Below are positions 5,480 to 8,822 of a DNA stretch of 8,822 bases, piece by piece; position 1 is the stretch's first letter, and the number at the start of each line of letters is the position of its first letter. The stretch covers positions 5,649-14,470 of the forward strand of contig VAYL01000176.1 of the NCBI GenBank assembly GCA_005884305.1. Direction: 5' to 3'. The translations under genes and the position numbers were made by a program. The notes under the pieces were generated by a model. The model was not told the origin of the DNA. It ran no database searches and worked only from the letters and a program-made list of their open reading frames with translations. This stretch comes from Actinomycetota bacterium (GTDB taxonomy: Bacteria > Actinomycetota > Thermoleophilia > Solirubrobacterales > 70-9).

Positions 5480-6217
5480 TTATCCGCCGACGAGCCCGAC
5501 GAGCGAAGCATGAAGAGCGCCGGCCGGATCTGTGATCCACATCACACTTCCAGTCCGGAGTACCCGCGCCTCGCCGGGCTGGGCGGGCTCACGGTACTCG
5601 ATCTCCAAGTCCGCCGACTCAGGCTCGGCTGCACCCCAAAACCCCTCCTCCACCGGTTCCCAGTAAGCCGCGTTGTTCACATGGCGGGCGACGTCCACGT
5701 CGCTCGCGCGGAAGCGCCACGGCTCGCTCGGCGCATCCGCCGGCGGCTCGGGGTGGCGAAGGCGGAAGTCCGCCTTCCGATCGCCGGCGCTCTCGCCGTA
5801 GACCGCGTTGAACTCATCGCCCAGCCTCAGCGGGCGAAGCGTCTCGGTGTCGACGTGGATCCACGTCGCGACCGCCTCGACCGCCGCTCCCCCGCCGGCG
5901 ATGCTCGTGCGGCGCTCCGCGGCGATGCGGCCGGCCGCGCTGCAGAACGTGCGCACCGTGACCGGCTCGCCGAAGCGCGGGAAGGACTCCACGCGCAGGC
6001 GCGTCCGGCGGACCACCCAGGCACCGCGATGTGCGAGGCCCGCATCGACGATGTCCGCGTAGGCGACGTCCTGGAGCCAGCGGGCGATCGTGTCCAGTCG
6101 CACCCGCCCCGATCCGGTGGCGTCGGCCAGCCCCGGCACGACCTCGCGTTCGAAGGTGCGGCCGGTGGCCGGCGCCAGCACCAGCTCGGACTGCGGCGAG
6201 GTGGGGTCTGCCGTCAC
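5480..6217 (-). CDS. acyl-ACP thioesterase-like double hotdog protein
   Basis: A 245-residue protein resembling the FatA/FatB family of acyl-ACP thioesterases, which release fatty acids from acyl carrier protein. It has two hotdog-like halves: residues about 20-140, with the hotdog helix segment around WLQDVAYADI (47-56), and about 165-240, with RASDVDVARHVNNAAY (170-185), the family's hallmark HVNNxxY. In plant enzymes an Asn precedes this His by two residues and is catalytic; here that residue is Ala177, so the chemistry or substrate may differ. Its GTG overlaps the hemL stop by 4 bases (GTGA), so translation is probably coupled. Its job among tetrapyrrole and quinone genes is unclear; acyl turnover or another thioester are options. 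A role on DHNA-CoA in menaquinone synthesis is possible but unsupported beyond location. Confidence 0.8.
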   Translation of the reverse strand: MTADPTSPQSELVLAPATGRTFEREVVPGLADATGSGRVRLDTIARWLQDVAYADIVDAGLAHRGAWVVRRTRLRVESFPRFGEPVTVRTFCSAAGRIAAERRTSIAGGGAAVEAVATWIHVDTETLRPLRLGDEFNAVYGESAGDRKADFRLRHPEPPADAPSEPWRFRASDVDVARHVNNAAYWEPVEEGFWGAAEPESADLEIEYREPAQPGEARVLRTGSVMWITDPAGALHASLVGLVGG

Positions 6218-7491
6218 TCGAAGGCCGCGTCGAACGCCTCGGCCGCGGCCTCAACCGTGCGGTCGATCGCCGCGCCGTCGTGCGCGAGCGAGACGAACCA
6301 CGCCTCGAACTGTGAGGCCGGCGCGTAGACCCCGCGGTCCAGCAGCGCGCGGCAGAAGCGTCCGTAGGCGTCCAAGTCGCACGCGGAGGCGCCGTCGAAA
6401 TTGCGGACGGGATCGGCAGTGAAGAACGGGGTCACGAGGCCTCGCACCGAGCTCACCTGGATCGGCCGATCGCCGGCCGCCTCGTGCAGACCGGTCGCAA
6501 GGCGATCGGTCAGCTTGCCGAGGCGCTCGTACGCGGACGAGCCGAGCTCCCGGAGCGTCGCCAGTCCCGCGGCCGTCGCCAGCGGATTCCCCGACAGCGT
6601 GCCGGCCTGGTAGACGTCGCCCGCCGGCGCCACGCGCTCCATCAGCTCCCGGCGGCCGCCGTAGGCCGCGGCCGGCAGCCCGCCGCCCAGAACCTTGCCC
6701 ATGATCACGAGGTCCGCCTCGACGCCGTAGAGCTCCTGCGCACCGCCGCGCGCGACGCGAAACCCGCTGATCACCTCATCGAGGATGAGCAGCGCGCCCG
6801 CGCCGTCGGCGCATTTGCGAAGGGATTCGAGAAACCCCTCTTCCGGCGTGACGACGCCCATGTTCGCGGGAACCGGCTCCGCCAGGATGGCCGCCGGCGC
6901 ATGTTCGGCGGCCGCGGCCGCCACGGCCTCAGGGTCGTTCCATGGCACGACCACTGTGTCCGCGGCCTGCGCGCGGGTAACCCCCGGGCTGGCGGGAATG
7001 CCCTGCGTGGCCAGGCCGGAGCCGGCCGCGGCCAGCAGCCCGTCCACGTGTCCGTGGTAGGCGCCGGCGAACTTGACGATCGTGTCGCGCCCCGTCACCG
7101 CCCGGGCGAGTCGGACCGCGCTCATCGACGCCTCGGTTCCGGAGTTGACCATCCGCACCATCTCCACCGAGGGAAAGCGATCGACGACCTCGGCAGCGAG
7201 ATTCACCTCCGCCTCGGTCGGGGCGCCGTAGCTGGTGCCGCGCTCGGCAGCTTCGCGAACCGCGCGAATCACCGCCGGGTGCGCGTGCCCCAGGATGAGC
7301 GGACCCCAGGAACAAACCCAGTCGACATATCGATTTCCGTCGACGTCGACGAGCTCCGCCCCCTCGCCGCGCTCGACGAAGATCGGGTGCTCGCGCCCGA
7401 TCGAGCGCATGGCCCGCACCGGCGAGTTGACGCCCCCGGGCATCAGCTCAACGGCCCGGGCGTATAGCGCTTCGGACTCGCTCGTGTTCAC
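6214..7491 (-). CDS. hemL: glutamate-1-semialdehyde 2,1-aminomutase
   Basis: A 425-residue PLP enzyme that converts glutamate-1-semialdehyde to 5-aminolevulinate, the entry compound for all tetrapyrroles in the C5 pathway. Length is normal for the family. Seen motifs: ELMPGGVNSPVRAM (15-28), NSGTEA (116-121) for cofactor phosphate binding, GAYHGHVDG (143-151), LDEVISGFR (237-245) with Asp238 for the pyridine nitrogen, and GKVLGGGLPAAAYGG (265-279) with Lys266 as Schiff-base lysine. The start is GTG 7491, which gives the usual family N-terminus; there is no purine-rich Shine-Dalgarno, and the region where one would sit is part of a long imperfect palindrome. The upstream neighbours, ahbAB and hemB, act later in the same pathway. 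Confidence 0.97.
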   Translation of the reverse strand: MNTSESEALYARAVELMPGGVNSPVRAMRSIGREHPIFVERGEGAELVDVDGNRYVDWVCSWGPLILGHAHPAVIRAVREAAERGTSYGAPTEAEVNLAAEVVDRFPSVEMVRMVNSGTEASMSAVRLARAVTGRDTIVKFAGAYHGHVDGLLAAAGSGLATQGIPASPGVTRAQAADTVVVPWNDPEAVAAAAAEHAPAAILAEPVPANMGVVTPEEGFLESLRKCADGAGALLILDEVISGFRVARGGAQELYGVEADLVIMGKVLGGGLPAAAYGGRRELMERVAPAGDVYQAGTLSGNPLATAAGLATLRELGSSAYERLGKLTDRLATGLHEAAGDRPIQVSSVRGLVTPFFTADPVRNFDGASACDLDAYGRFCRALLDRGVYAPASQFEAWFVSLAHDGAAIDRTVEAAAEAFDAAFE

Positions 7492-7493
7492 GT

Positions 7494-7569
7494 CAGCACG
7501 CAGCAGGCAGCAGGCAGCATGCAGAACTTGGCGCAGGCGTCTGCATGCTGCATGCGGCGTGCTGCATGC

Positions 7570-7571
<2 letters not shown>
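7494..7571. repeat. long imperfect palindrome filling the ahbAB-hemL gap
   Basis: The arms 7494-7524 and 7541-7571 are complementary at 26 of 31 positions. Adding the 7525-7540 pair, the innermost 12 pairs are unbroken and enclose a 14-nt loop (7526-7539). GCATGC occurs four times (7517, 7543, 7550 and 7564), and the left arm has GGCAGCA-type tandem repetition. The outer end reaches into the ahbAB stop codon and the other end stops 2 bases before the hemL start codon. In mRNA it would be one long hairpin without a T-tract. It could be a REP/MITE-like mobile palindrome, an RNA-processing or stabilising hairpin, or an attenuator between the two genes. Confidence 0.7.

Positions 7572-8822
<1,251 letters not shown>

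Noticed and set aside
6484..7467. Long + strand open frame (327 residues) opposite hemL
   Set aside because: Composition is Arg/Ala/His-rich as expected of a GC-rich antisense shadow, it has no recognisable motif, and it lies entirely over the unmistakable hemL.

Overview
This 8.8-kb window is GC-rich bacterial DNA, dense with genes. It looks like an environmental actinobacterium of the Thermoleophilia or Rubrobacter kind. That placement is inference: it rests on GC content, an actinobacterial-type dCTP deaminase, many GTG starts, and a b6c-type menaquinol:cytochrome c reductase of the kind known from Bacillus instead of the QcrCAB type of mycobacteria and streptomycetes. No rRNA or tRNA gene, CRISPR array, insertion sequence or phage gene is visible, and no gene-free stretch exceeds 300 bases.

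Positions 1-894 (+ strand) hold the end of a dCTP deaminase gene (dcd), two small hairpins, a sigma-28/sigma-D-like promoter motif bracketed by a 9-bp inverted repeat, and a small double-CxxC zinc-ribbon protein of unknown function. Positions 898-8822 are all on the - strand and read as one compact array. In transcription order: hemB (only its end is present), a fused siroheme decarboxylase ahbA-ahbB, hemL, an acyl-ACP-thioesterase-like gene, a short protein resembling the HepS subunit of heptaprenyl diphosphate synthase, qcrA (Rieske), qcrB (cytochrome b6-like), qcrC (subunit-IV/cytochrome c fusion), menG/ubiE and a long-chain polyprenyl diphosphate synthase. Three junctions are 4-base ATGA/GTGA overlaps and several others are about 9 bases, which suggests co-transcription and translational coupling.

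The array makes functional sense as a respiratory supply unit. HemB and HemL make tetrapyrrole precursors. AhbAB decarboxylates siroheme (alternative heme or heme d1 route). The prenyl synthase and MenG build the menaquinone side chain and complete the ring. QcrABC is the heme- and Fe-S-containing complex that oxidises menaquinol. The order HepS-like ... MenG - prenyl synthase matches the Bacillus gerC operon (hepS-menG-hepT), here with qcrABC inserted.

Points for a second look: the HepS-like call; Thr71 of QcrB, where b6-type cytochromes have the Cys that binds heme ci; a 78-nt imperfect palindrome filling the ahbAB-hemL gap; and the sigma-28-like promoter whose predicted start lies almost on the GTG start codon.
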